Below are positions 25,114-33,287 of a stretch of DNA of 64,000 bases, piece after piece. Position 1 is the stretch's first letter, and each line of letters starts with the position of its first letter. The stretch comes from an uncultured bacterium (GTDB lineage: Bacteria; Chloroflexota; Anaerolineae; J036; Brachytrichaceae). Both the position numbers and the translations under genes were made by a program. The notes below the pieces were generated by a model. That model did no database searches, was not told the origin of the DNA, and saw only the letters and a list, made by a program, of their open reading frames with translations. The stretch is taken from positions 1 through 64,000 of the forward strand of contig CAIXPS010000084.1 of NCBI GenBank assembly GCA_903921365.1, read 5' to 3'.

Positions 25114-26838
25114 TTATTCAGCGACAAGCCGGAGTATCGAACGGCGCGAATGGGGACAGACCTGTGCCTCGGCATTTTGCGCATGGTAGATGCCTACCAG
25201 TTCTTCGAGCATCGCGTCGAGCGCGACGGTCATGCGACCTCCCGTGCGAGCGATTTCTGCATCAATCGCCGCGCGCAGCCGCAGCACGCGCCACCGCCAT
25301 GATGCCTGTGCAGGCCGGGTTAGCCGGCGCTCGATAACCTGCATGATCTCGTCACATTGAAATGCCGCGCCCGGGTCGGCGATGTGTTTTATGAACACAC
25401 AAGCGAGTTCGCCGCCATCCTCTGGAAAGAGTTGATCGCGCAGTTCCTGCTGGTTGGGCAGATCCACCAGTCTGTGCGTGTGATTCCGTTCCATCAGCAG
25501 CACCGCCGTGGTGATGTCCTCGGCAAGTTCCGGCGATCCTACTCCGGAGGCGTACTCGCGGACAGTGTCCGTCGCATCGATATCCCCCCAGCAGTGTTGC
25601 AGGTTGATCGCCTTGTTGAGGTCTTCGTAGATGCCTTCAGAGTACGGAAAGCCGCCGGACAAGGCTTTCCCGCAGGCGTCCCAGATGCTCTGCAGGTGCA
25701 GGGGCAGCGGATTCGCGCCGTAACCGCCCCACGGGTACATGTTGTACATGCTGATCTCCGGAAAGTTCAGCATCGGCAGATCGCCCGGCACGCCGTGCAG
25801 CAACGGGTACTCCGGAAAGTGATCGCCATAATCATCGGCCAGGATGTAATCGGCAAAGTCGGGTTTCGCGTTTCCCAGCGCCTGCGCGAACCCTTCCCAT
25901 TCGCCTGCGATGAAGTGATCAAAGTACCAGGTTGAGAGAATGACTTTGGCGCGAGGCAGCATGCGGTGGATCAGCGCCGCATACGGCGGCGCGATTTTAA
26001 GGAAACCGTTCGCGCCCCACGGCGCGCAATCGCTGCACGTGCATCCTCCCTGGTCATAGGGCCAGTTCCAGACATACTCGATGTCGAGATCGGCGAATGC
26101 GGCCAGCATCTCCTCGCGACACTTCAGGATGAGTTCCAGTCCGCCTGGCTTGCTGGGGCAGAGTTCCACATGGTAGTGCCCGCCCGGTGGGGCAAAGTAG
26201 CCGTCATGACCGGCTGTCCAGTCCGCGCGCAATTCAGTAGGGCTGTTCGCATAGCCCTCGTTGCCCAGCGTAGTTAACGCTGCGCCAATGCCGACGCTGT
26301 TAGCCGCGCTCAAGATCGCGCGCAGGCGTTGAATCATCGCCTGCGCCGCGGGGTCGTTGATGCCGTTGTAATGGTGCATGTCAAACCAGACCGCCAGCGC
26401 ATTGCAGCCCCACAGCGCCAGCTCCTCAACATACCGCGTGACCTGTTCAACGGGCGCGTCGTGGTAGAAGTTGTGGAAATGACTGGCGAAATACATCCCG
26501 CGCACTGGCCGTTTGGGCACGGAGACGCCGGTCCATGTGCAGTGACAAAAGCTATTCGCATCTTCGCCGAACGTGCAGCCGCGCAGGTACTTGCCAACGC
26601 CGTACAGCAAACCGCGTTCATCGTTGCCAGTGATGCGAATGCCGGCGCCAGTGGCAGTGATGCTGAATCCTTCCAATCCGATGCCGGGGCGGATAGTCAG
26701 CGTAAGGTCAACCGCGTCGCTCGCCTCGGACAAGACAAGCCCGCCGCGCTCGAAGAACTCGCGCTCCACTATCTCGGCTATTTTGGATACCAGCGGCGTG
26801 CGGGTTGTGTCAATGTGTGCTGTTAATTGCCTTGTCAT
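25114..26838 (-). CDS. Glycosidase-like protein (GH67/GH20-type fold, substrate unknown)
   Basis: A 574-residue protein. Residues about 10-95 resemble the non-catalytic N-terminal domain found before GH67 and GH20 enzymes (ITGNDERGLLYGVGKYLRG). Then a TIM-barrel-like region begins at KRPVRGMYFASHFHNFYHD and contains LALWGCNALAVWFDMHHYN. The CTCSDCAPWG segment has three cysteines, as in cytosine-rich glycosidase loops. No signal peptide is seen, so it acts inside the cell. It overlaps the PhyH gene by 29 bases and has its own GGAG site. The substrate is unknown; an alpha-glucuronidase relative is possible. Confidence 0.65.
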   Translation of the reverse strand: MTRQLTAHIDTTRTPLVSKIAEIVEREFFERGGLVLSEASDAVDLTLTIRPGIGLEGFSITATGAGIRITGNDERGLLYGVGKYLRGCTFGEDANSFCHCTWTGVSVPKRPVRGMYFASHFHNFYHDAPVEQVTRYVEELALWGCNALAVWFDMHHYNGINDPAAQAMIQRLRAILSAANSVGIGAALTTLGNEGYANSPTELRADWTAGHDGYFAPPGGHYHVELCPSKPGGLELILKCREEMLAAFADLDIEYVWNWPYDQGGCTCSDCAPWGANGFLKIAPPYAALIHRMLPRAKVILSTWYFDHFIAGEWEGFAQALGNAKPDFADYILADDYGDHFPEYPLLHGVPGDLPMLNFPEISMYNMYPWGGYGANPLPLHLQSIWDACGKALSGGFPYSEGIYEDLNKAINLQHCWGDIDATDTVREYASGVGSPELAEDITTAVLLMERNHTHRLVDLPNQQELRDQLFPEDGGELACVFIKHIADPGAAFQCDEIMQVIERRLTRPAQASWRWRVLRLRAAIDAEIARTGGRMTVALDAMLEELVGIYHAQNAEAQVCPHSRRSILRLVAE

Positions 26839-27901
26839 GTTCGACTCCTATCCCGGCCGCCATCAGGACTTGTTGTGCGACCCGGCCAGAAGGTGAATTC
26901 GGTTCGCGCTTGAAGATGCGCTGTAGCGCCAGATGGGCGCGCGGATCGCCGCCGCGCGCCAGTTCGACAGCCTCGGCAAAACCTTTGTCGGCGTAACTCA
27001 TGTCCCTGGGCGTCACCGGATTAGCATACTGGCGCCAGTAATACTTCAAGTCGTCGGTGTGCCAGTCGCGATAAACCTCATCCCAGGTGAGGGGATGAGT
27101 CGAGATCAAATGGGGCTGTAACATGTGCTCGGCGATCGGATCGCCAATTGCCTGATAGCGGTTGTCCAGCGACACGCGCAGCTTGTCCTCGGTAGTGTTG
27201 GGTAGCGCTTTGTGAATCATCAGCGCAGGAAATATCAGCGAATCGCCGATTTCATAGTTGGTCGTATGCCAGGCGACATCCAGTTCCGGATGGAGTTGCG
27301 CTTGCTCTGGCACGTCAACGTAGAGGCCGCCCGCGCCCAGCGAGAAGTGATGATCCAGCACGCGCTTGACTTTGTGCGACCCCGGCAACACGGCCAGCCC
27401 GCCCAATTCGATGGGGCAATCCCCCACCGGCGCCCAGCAGGTCAACGTCTCAAAGTTGCCCTGAAAGTGGACGAAATCCTGATGGATGGGCGTCGTGTGC
27501 GCGGTGTATTTGGGGAACCACAGCCGCGCAATCTTCTGTGGGTGCGGCATGACCGGGCGGCCCATGATCTTTCCGATCATGTCCATCACTTCGGGCAAGT
27601 GCGCCGCACGATGAAATGCCTCCAGCTTATAAACTTCGTGGTAAACGTCAGTATAGGCTGTGTCGCCTTCGGTGCACTGGGCTGCTATTCTGGCGATGGC
27701 CTGAAGCGGGTCTGTGCCAGGAACGAGCCAACCGCCCTGCTGCATGACGGTCAGCATCTCGCGCCGCAAAGCCAGCAGCTTGTCGGGCGATTGCAGGTGT
27801 TTGAAGAAGAGATAGCCCTCATCCGCAATACGCCGTCTCAGTTCAAGTGGGTCGTTCATCGCATCATTGGAGACGCGTAATTCTTGCAGTTTCTCGATCA
27901 T
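26810..27901 (-). CDS. Phytanoyl-CoA dioxygenase (PhyH) family protein
   Basis: A 363-residue Fe(II)/2-oxoglutarate oxygenase. TTPIHQDFVHFQG gives the H-x-D iron pair, and MIHKALPNTTEDKLRVSLDNRY gives the distal His and the Arg that binds 2-oxoglutarate. It hydroxylates a small molecule, here unknown. The start is the ATG at 27901 with GAGGAGG 7 bases before it; the frame stays open upstream to 28417 but that part is not coding. It heads an operon with a glycosidase-like gene and a sugar-amine kinase-like gene. Confidence 0.92.
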   Translation of the reverse strand: MIEKLQELRVSNDAMNDPLELRRRIADEGYLFFKHLQSPDKLLALRREMLTVMQQGGWLVPGTDPLQAIARIAAQCTEGDTAYTDVYHEVYKLEAFHRAAHLPEVMDMIGKIMGRPVMPHPQKIARLWFPKYTAHTTPIHQDFVHFQGNFETLTCWAPVGDCPIELGGLAVLPGSHKVKRVLDHHFSLGAGGLYVDVPEQAQLHPELDVAWHTTNYEIGDSLIFPALMIHKALPNTTEDKLRVSLDNRYQAIGDPIAEHMLQPHLISTHPLTWDEVYRDWHTDDLKYYWRQYANPVTPRDMSYADKGFAEAVELARGGDPRAHLALQRIFKREPNSPSGRVAQQVLMAAGIGVEHDKAINSTH

Positions 27902-28057
27902 TACAATACCTCCTCTTCCGACAAACATCACGGTGTCAAGGCAAATCATACACCCTGGAATGCCGGAAAAGGCGGCCATCCCCCACTTGGAGGGCGCGTA
28001 AATACTCCCGCAGGCTGATGACGACCGATGGGATACCTTGTATGATGGTTTTCTAAT

Positions 28058-28879
28058 ATGCTTATCAAACGAATTCTGGGTCTCATCATCATCCTGACCG
28101 CAATCCTTGGTCTGGCAGTCTGCCTGATCGCAATTGTCGCCGGGCCACCGGTTCTGGACCGCTTCGCCGCTGATATTGACGACAGCATGGCGAGTATCGG
28201 CGGCACGCTGGACACTGTCAGCGAGACGTTGCGCTTTGCGCAAGTGACCAGTTCGCAGGTCATCACAGGTCTTAGCACAGCAGAGACATCGGTGATGAAC
28301 ACGGCTGAGATCATCAACCAGACGCGCCCCATGCTGTTGAGTGCAGGCACGATCGTCACCGTCGATGTGGCGAATGGTCTCGACCAGGTGCAGGCGGCAA
28401 TCCCCACGCTGGCTCAACTGGCCGGCAATGTCGACAAGACCCTCAACTTCCTGAGCACTGTAAACATCCTCGGCTTCAAACTGGGGATTGACTATAACCC
28501 TGCTGTGCCTATGGATCAGTCGATCACTATGATCGGGAATAGCCTGAACGGCATCCCGGAAAAACTGCGCGGCATGTCCACCAGCATAATCGCCACCGAT
28601 CAGGCGCTGGACACCACTGTAACCAACCTGAACACCATCGGGTCAAACCTGCAATACATCAATGCCAGCTTCAGCCAGTTCAGCGGCATGTTCGGTACCT
28701 ACCTGCAGAAAACAACGGAGATCAAGCAACGCCTGCTGGTCACTCAGAACCTCCTGCACAACGATCTGCAATCCATCAAGATTGGATTGCTTATCGTGCT
28801 CGCCTGGCTCGGATTAACACAACTTGCGCCGCTTTATGTCGGGGTTAGTTTGTTGACGGGACGCGCCGCGCGCCAATGA
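28058..28879 (+). CDS. Two-span membrane protein with helical middle, unknown function
   Basis: A 273-residue protein with one membrane segment at each end (residues 5-28 and about 243-265). The middle is rich in Ser, Thr, Asn and Leu, with many heptad-like stretches (LDTTVTNLNTIGSNLQYIN), suggesting a helical coiled domain outside the membrane. I recognise no family; such architecture resembles signal-input domains without an output domain. The stop overlaps the start of the Gfo/Idh gene as ATGA, so the two are coupled. Confidence 0.7.
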   Translation: MLIKRILGLIIILTAILGLAVCLIAIVAGPPVLDRFAADIDDSMASIGGTLDTVSETLRFAQVTSSQVITGLSTAETSVMNTAEIINQTRPMLLSAGTIVTVDVANGLDQVQAAIPTLAQLAGNVDKTLNFLSTVNILGFKLGIDYNPAVPMDQSITMIGNSLNGIPEKLRGMSTSIIATDQALDTTVTNLNTIGSNLQYINASFSQFSGMFGTYLQKTTEIKQRLLVTQNLLHNDLQSIKIGLLIVLAWLGLTQLAPLYVGVSLLTGRAARQ

Positions 28880-29883
28880 GCTTTCATATTTGCGTAATCG
28901 GTTGCGGTAGCATCGCGACGGGTTATCACGGCCCATCGTATACACGCTATGTCGCCTTGCACCCGAACGTGGTTCTTTCCGCCTGCTGCGACGTCGACGC
29001 CGGCAAGGCCGCTGCGTTTCGGGCGCGCTTTGGTTTTATCAACTCCTACACCGACTATCAGGAAATGCTGCGCACCGAGTCCCCCGACGCGGTGTGTCTG
29101 GCAGTGCCGCCGCCGCTCACCTGCCAGATTGGCTGCGATATCCTGGCCTTGGGTTACCCGTTGCTCATGGAGAAACCGCCCGGCCTGACCGTGACAGAAA
29201 TAGACCGGCTGATTATGACCGCAGCCGCAAGCGGCGCGCCCAATCAGGTTGCGTTTAACCGTCGTTATACCCCGCTCGTGCGTCGCCTGAAAACGCTCCT
29301 GACTGCAGGCGATGCTGAGATCGGCATTCAGCATCTGCGTTACGACTTCACGCGCATCGGACGGACGGATGCGGACTTCTCGACCACCGCGATCCACGGC
29401 ATCGACACGGCGCGCTTCATCGCGGGTTGTGATTATGCGCACCTTGAGTTTCGTTATCAGCCACTACTCGATCAGGGCGCAACCGTCGCCAATGTCTACC
29501 TGGACGGCGTGATGACCTCCGGCGCAACGGTTCATCTCGAATTCTGCCCGGTCGCCGGCGCAGTCACCGAGCGCGCCTCGCTTTATGCGCAGGATCACAC
29601 TTTCTACCTCAACCTGCCGATCTGGAACGGATTCGACGCGCCGGGCCGCCTGCAACACCTCCACACAGGGGTGCTTGTCCACGACGAAACCGGCCCGCAG
29701 GTGACCGGCAGCGCCGACGACTTCGTGCTCAATGGCTTTTACGCCGAGAACGCCGCGTTCTTCGACGATATCCAGGCTGGCCGTCGCCCGTCCGGTGACG
29801 TGTCCACCGCGCGACAATCGGTCGAGATTATGCAATGCATACGGGAACGCCGCATCGAATACACACTTGCCCCGCGTGGATAA
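28876..29883 (+). CDS. Gfo/Idh/MocA family oxidoreductase
   Basis: A 335-residue NAD(P)-dependent enzyme. The N-terminal Rossmann fold begins ICVIGCGSIATGYHGP, and the E-K-P catalytic motif is present as LLMEKPPG near residue 98. Members oxidise or reduce sugar or inositol-type alcohols. It is coupled to the membrane protein upstream. The last 196 bases recur at 30854-31049 just before the DUF2961 gene, so an original gene order Gfo/Idh-DUF2961-URO-D seems to have been rearranged. Confidence 0.92.
   Translation: MSFHICVIGCGSIATGYHGPSYTRYVALHPNVVLSACCDVDAGKAAAFRARFGFINSYTDYQEMLRTESPDAVCLAVPPPLTCQIGCDILALGYPLLMEKPPGLTVTEIDRLIMTAAASGAPNQVAFNRRYTPLVRRLKTLLTAGDAEIGIQHLRYDFTRIGRTDADFSTTAIHGIDTARFIAGCDYAHLEFRYQPLLDQGATVANVYLDGVMTSGATVHLEFCPVAGAVTERASLYAQDHTFYLNLPIWNGFDAPGRLQHLHTGVLVHDETGPQVTGSADDFVLNGFYAENAAFFDDIQAGRRPSGDVSTARQSVEIMQCIRERRIEYTLAPRG
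29673..29868. repeat. Direct repeat, copy 1 (3' end of Gfo/Idh gene)
   Basis: 196 bases that recur at 30854-31049 at a constant offset of 1181, with 14 differences that I counted (about 93 percent). About half or more of the changes are in third codon positions. Confidence 0.93.
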
Positions 29884-29946
29884 AGCTGATCAATCCTGTA
29901 GCGTGATCACGATACAGGATCGCCTTTGCCAATTCTACAAATGCCA

Positions 29947-30035
29947 TTTTTTACTCCTTTACAATTTGTCACTTGCTCCGCAGTATATATGCGTGTGCAC
30001 GCACATAATATACGTGATTACGCACACATTGTCAA
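29947..30035 (-). promoter_or_regulatory. Orphan promoter with palindromic operator and RBS
   Basis: On the minus strand: TTGACA (30030-30035), a 17-base spacer, then TATATT (30007-30012). A palindrome TGCGTG-N2-CACGCA lies at 29990-30003, at the expected transcription start. AAAGGAG follows, then an ATG at 29945-29947, spaced 6 bases. The ORF begun there is only 39 codons (to 29828), antisense to the Gfo/Idh end. The unit looks complete but its own gene is missing. The palindrome resembles LacI-family sites. Confidence 0.7.
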
Positions 30036-30081
30036 GGGAGACTTGCGCACGATTAAGGTTGTCCGGCAGAAGCTATCTCTT

Positions 30082-30850
30082 TCAGACCCTCATGACCACA
30101 CTCACGAATATGTGGTGCACTACGCTTGGCCGGAATAAAGTGACAATGTTGTCCGCAGGCCGGCCTACTGCGAGCTGCCAATTGGCGTTGTCGTAGGCCC
30201 AGGTCATGCTGATCCCGCCACCGGCGGCGATACCGAGAACGCTGTTCGTGGTCGTGATGCCGCCTGTAATGGGCGTCGAGCCAGGCGCCAGGGTCATTGC
30301 GCCGCTCTTGACCGCCGCGCCATTCGCCCAATACGGGCTGGAGACCACATAGGCATCGCGACCGGGGATTGGCACGATGCTGCTGCCAACCTGTAAGCAG
30401 ATTTGATCGTTCGCATGGCTGCCGACCAGGCTGTTGGTGATGGAGACCACGCCAGTGATACCAGCGATGCCGTCGGACCACGACACTGCCCCAGCCCGGG
30501 CTGCCGGCCCGTTTGCCCAATCGGGGCTCAGGATCACAAACGAAGTGCTGCCGTTCGTCAGTGTGTAGACGCCGCCCGATCCAACTTGGTCACCGAAATG
30601 GCTGCCGGTAATACGGCTGATGAGCACGCCCGTCGCGCCGTTGTAAAGGTAGACCGCACCGGCCGTATTGTTAAAGCCGGGATCGGTGATGACGATATTC
30701 CCGTTGGGGAGCGCCACAACCATTGCGCCAAATTGGGCGCTGCCGGCCGGCCCCTGGATGTCGTACTGCCCGGTGATGAAACCCGGTGCTTGTGGCGCGG
30801 GGGGGTGCTGCCGGATTCGACGAAGTAACTGGCAGTCGAATAGCCCGCCC
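30082..30850 (-). pseudogene. C-terminal remnant of a secreted repeat protein (adhesin-like), frameshifted
   Basis: The frame at 30082-30723 reads a repeat protein (DWANGPAARAGAVSWSDG and YWANGAAVKSGAMTLAPG are two copies about 65 residues apart) of the kind often called filamentous haemagglutinin-like in Chloroflexota. Coding-like sequence extends upstream (GFITGQYDIQGPAGSAQFGA). It passes into another frame at a run of seven C (30799-30805), giving TASYFVESGSTPP. Homology is lost at about 30850, where the Gfo/Idh duplicate starts. No start codon region or signal peptide remains. The tail ends VHHIFVSVVMRV. Confidence 0.65.
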
Positions 30851-30853
30851 GTG

Positions 30854-31049
30854 GCTTGTCCACGATGAAACCGACCCGCAGGCGACCGGCAGCGCCGACG
30901 ACTTCGTCCTCAATGGCTTTTACGCCGAGAACGCCGCGTTCTTCGGTGATACCCATGCCGGCCGTCGTCCATCCGGTGACGTGTCCACCGCGCGACAATC
31001 GGTCGAGATTATGCAACGTATACGGGAACGCCGCATCGAATATACACTT
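30854..31049. repeat. Direct repeat, copy 2 (Gfo/Idh C-terminus fragment)
   Basis: Copy of 29673-29868. It still encodes the last 65 residues of a Gfo/Idh protein in an open frame (LVHDETDPQATGSADDFV onwards) that runs into the DUF2961 leader. Its differences are largely synonymous, so it probably came from a second paralogous gene rather than a fresh copy. Confidence 0.93.
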
Positions 31050-31067
31050 AACCTAGGAGAATTAACC

Positions 31068-32168
31068 ATGATTGATACTTTGGCCGACATCGCCAGAATC
31101 CGCACAGGACATACCTTTGGCGCGTCCAATGGCGGATGGGCCTATGACGCCTACCCCGAACTGGAGACTCTCGACGCGGGTCGCGCCATTACCATCGCGA
31201 ACATCACCGGTCCGGCCATCATCACGAACATCCATACGACCCAACACATCGTCCCTAAGGCCGGTGGGTTGTTTTATCAGCCAGATAACGCGCTGACCGA
31301 TGAGCAACGGAGCGCCTTGGCTGCGCGAGGCATCATCCTGGAAATTTACTACAACGATCAGCCATCACCAGCGGTGCGCGTCCCGCTGGGCGACTTCTTC
31401 GCCGACGGCTGTGGCGGGCGCGCCCAGCACTTCAGCACTCCGTTTGTGGAAAAGGCGCCCGAATCGTACAACTGCTTCATCCCCATGCCTTTTGAGAAGT
31501 CTGCCCGCGTGGTGCTGCGCAACGAGTTGCCGGTGAACCTGGGCAACTACAGCTTTGTGGAGTTTGAGCGACTACCGGCATGGGATGACACGCTGGGCTA
31601 CTTCCACGCCGCGTGGGATCGCTTCGCCTTCCAGTTGGGCGGCCAGACCGATCACCTCTTTTTGCACATCGATGGCGCAGGCCATTTGATTGGCCGCGCG
31701 TGGAGCGTGTGCACCGATGAGCCGTTGTTCAAAGGATTTGCCTTCGTCATGGAGGGCAACAACGAAGTTCGCATCGATGGGTCGCACACGCCCAGCGCCG
31801 ACTACCTTGGCACCGAGGATTCGTTCGGGTTTAGCTGGGGGTTTCAACGACCATACATCGGTCTTTACAACGGGATCAACTACGTCCGCAACGACACGCC
31901 GGCGCAATTGAGCATCTACCGCTTCCATCACCATAACCCCATCCGCTTCGAGAAAAGTCTCGACTGGCGCATCGACTGGTCGCACGAGTTCACAACTGCG
32001 CAAGATTTCCAGACCAGACTGAAGCACGCAGTCAATGGCGAAAACGCCTGGATCGACTACGCCACAACCTACTACTGGTATCAGAAGACGATGGGATACC
32101 CACACGCGGATCTTCTCAGCCTGGCAGAACGCGTGAAGCCGCTTCTGCATTCTAACCAGACGAGTTGA
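31068..32168 (+). CDS. DUF2961 domain protein (glycoside-hydrolase-like)
   Basis: A 366-residue cytoplasmic protein of the DUF2961 family, known for bacterial fructan- and glycan-active jelly-roll enzymes. Typical segments are GRAITIANITGPAIITNIHTT near the start, the VRVPLGDFF motif and the late GSHTPSADYLGTEDSFGFSW. The start ATG has AGGAG 8 bases before it. The upstream frame is the Gfo/Idh fragment. It ends 3 bases before a URO-D gene, so they form one transcript. The substrate is unknown. Confidence 0.88.
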   Translation: MIDTLADIARIRTGHTFGASNGGWAYDAYPELETLDAGRAITIANITGPAIITNIHTTQHIVPKAGGLFYQPDNALTDEQRSALAARGIILEIYYNDQPSPAVRVPLGDFFADGCGGRAQHFSTPFVEKAPESYNCFIPMPFEKSARVVLRNELPVNLGNYSFVEFERLPAWDDTLGYFHAAWDRFAFQLGGQTDHLFLHIDGAGHLIGRAWSVCTDEPLFKGFAFVMEGNNEVRIDGSHTPSADYLGTEDSFGFSWGFQRPYIGLYNGINYVRNDTPAQLSIYRFHHHNPIRFEKSLDWRIDWSHEFTTAQDFQTRLKHAVNGENAWIDYATTYYWYQKTMGYPHADLLSLAERVKPLLHSNQTS

Positions 32169-32171
32169 CCC

Positions 32172-33275
32172 ATGCTGCAATCGCTGCGAAGTCTGCTGGC
32201 CGGAGACCCAGCCCACGATATCGTGTGGACGGCCGACATCTCCTACTGGATCGCCGGTCGGCGTTACGCCGGCGTCGCCGATCCCGCCTGGGACACAGAG
32301 CAGGGCTACCTGGCGCTCTGCCGCGACCTGGGCATACTACCCTACTACTGGTATGACAAGTTCTGGTTAGGTCATCCGGTCTATGACGACGTCGTCACTG
32401 TCTTGATCGAAGCCAACGGCAGGGATACCACGACGCGCCGCTGGCGCACGCCTCTGGGCGACCTGCGTGAGGAGACGACCTTCCTGCCGCAGAGTTGTTC
32501 AGTCGGCGTCACGCGCTATCCCGTGCAAACAGAGGCCGACCTGCGCGCGCTGTTATATCTCATCGAACACCGTCGCATGGTTCCAGATTGCCTCGACGAA
32601 TACCCCGCGCGCGCGACTCTGTGGGCTGCATCCGATGGCCTGCCGTCCATCGCCCTGCCGCGCAGCCCGCTCTCCGCGTTTCTGTATGAGTGGGCTGGCG
32701 TTGAGAACGGCATCTACCTCATCGCCGATTGCCCCGACCTCGTAAGCCATTTGTTTGAGTTGATGGAGACGCAAGAAGCGCCAATCATCGACGCGGTTTG
32801 CCAGGCCGCCCCGCCACTGGTTCACTTCGCCGACAACCTGTCCAGTGACAACCTGGCGGGATATTACGACAGATACATGGCTGGGCCGCACTCGCGCCGG
32901 TTGGAACGACTGCACGCCGCCGGGGTGAGCTGCGCTGTGCACCTGGACGGCACAGTCACCGCGCTGTTGCCGAAACTCGCCCGCGTCGGATTTGACGCGA
33001 TTGAGGCATTGACGCCCTATCCGGCGGGCGACTTGCGCGTCGAGGAGATGCGCGCCGCCACGCGGAACGACTCCGTCATCCTGTGGGGCGGCGTGCCTGG
33101 CGTCATGTTCGCGCCGCCCTGCACCTGGCAGGACATGCAAGCGCACGTGTGCCAGTTGCTTGACGCGTGGCGCGGGACACGCTTCATCATCGGCGTCGCT
33201 GATCAGATTCCGCCGGATGGGGATATCGATTTCTGCCGGCGCATCGCGGCGTTGATCCGCGCAGCGACATCTTGA
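32172..33275 (+). CDS. URO-D-fold protein
   Basis: A 367-residue member of the URO-D superfamily. Strands SVILWGGVPGVMFAP and IIGVADQIPPDGD near the end are typical of the barrel. Where MtaA/CmuA-like members have H-x-C-G, it reads VHLDGTVTALL, so the Cys ligand is lost and Asp stands in its place. It starts 3 bases after the DUF2961 stop. Part of a sugar or methyl catabolism cluster by context only. Confidence 0.82.
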   Translation: MLQSLRSLLAGDPAHDIVWTADISYWIAGRRYAGVADPAWDTEQGYLALCRDLGILPYYWYDKFWLGHPVYDDVVTVLIEANGRDTTTRRWRTPLGDLREETTFLPQSCSVGVTRYPVQTEADLRALLYLIEHRRMVPDCLDEYPARATLWAASDGLPSIALPRSPLSAFLYEWAGVENGIYLIADCPDLVSHLFELMETQEAPIIDAVCQAAPPLVHFADNLSSDNLAGYYDRYMAGPHSRRLERLHAAGVSCAVHLDGTVTALLPKLARVGFDAIEALTPYPAGDLRVEEMRAATRNDSVILWGGVPGVMFAPPCTWQDMQAHVCQLLDAWRGTRFIIGVADQIPPDGDIDFCRRIAALIRAATS

Positions 33276-33287
33276 ACGCCGTAACCC

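Noticed and set aside
27902-28417. An N-terminal extension of the PhyH protein
   Set aside because: The open frame goes on for 172 codons, but the strong GAGGAGG site before 27901 and the family N-terminus fix the start there. The extension runs antisense to the 28058 gene.
29926-30138. A 70-codon plus-strand ORF over the orphan promoter
   Set aside because: It has no ribosome site and covers the minus-strand promoter elements; it looks like chance coding.
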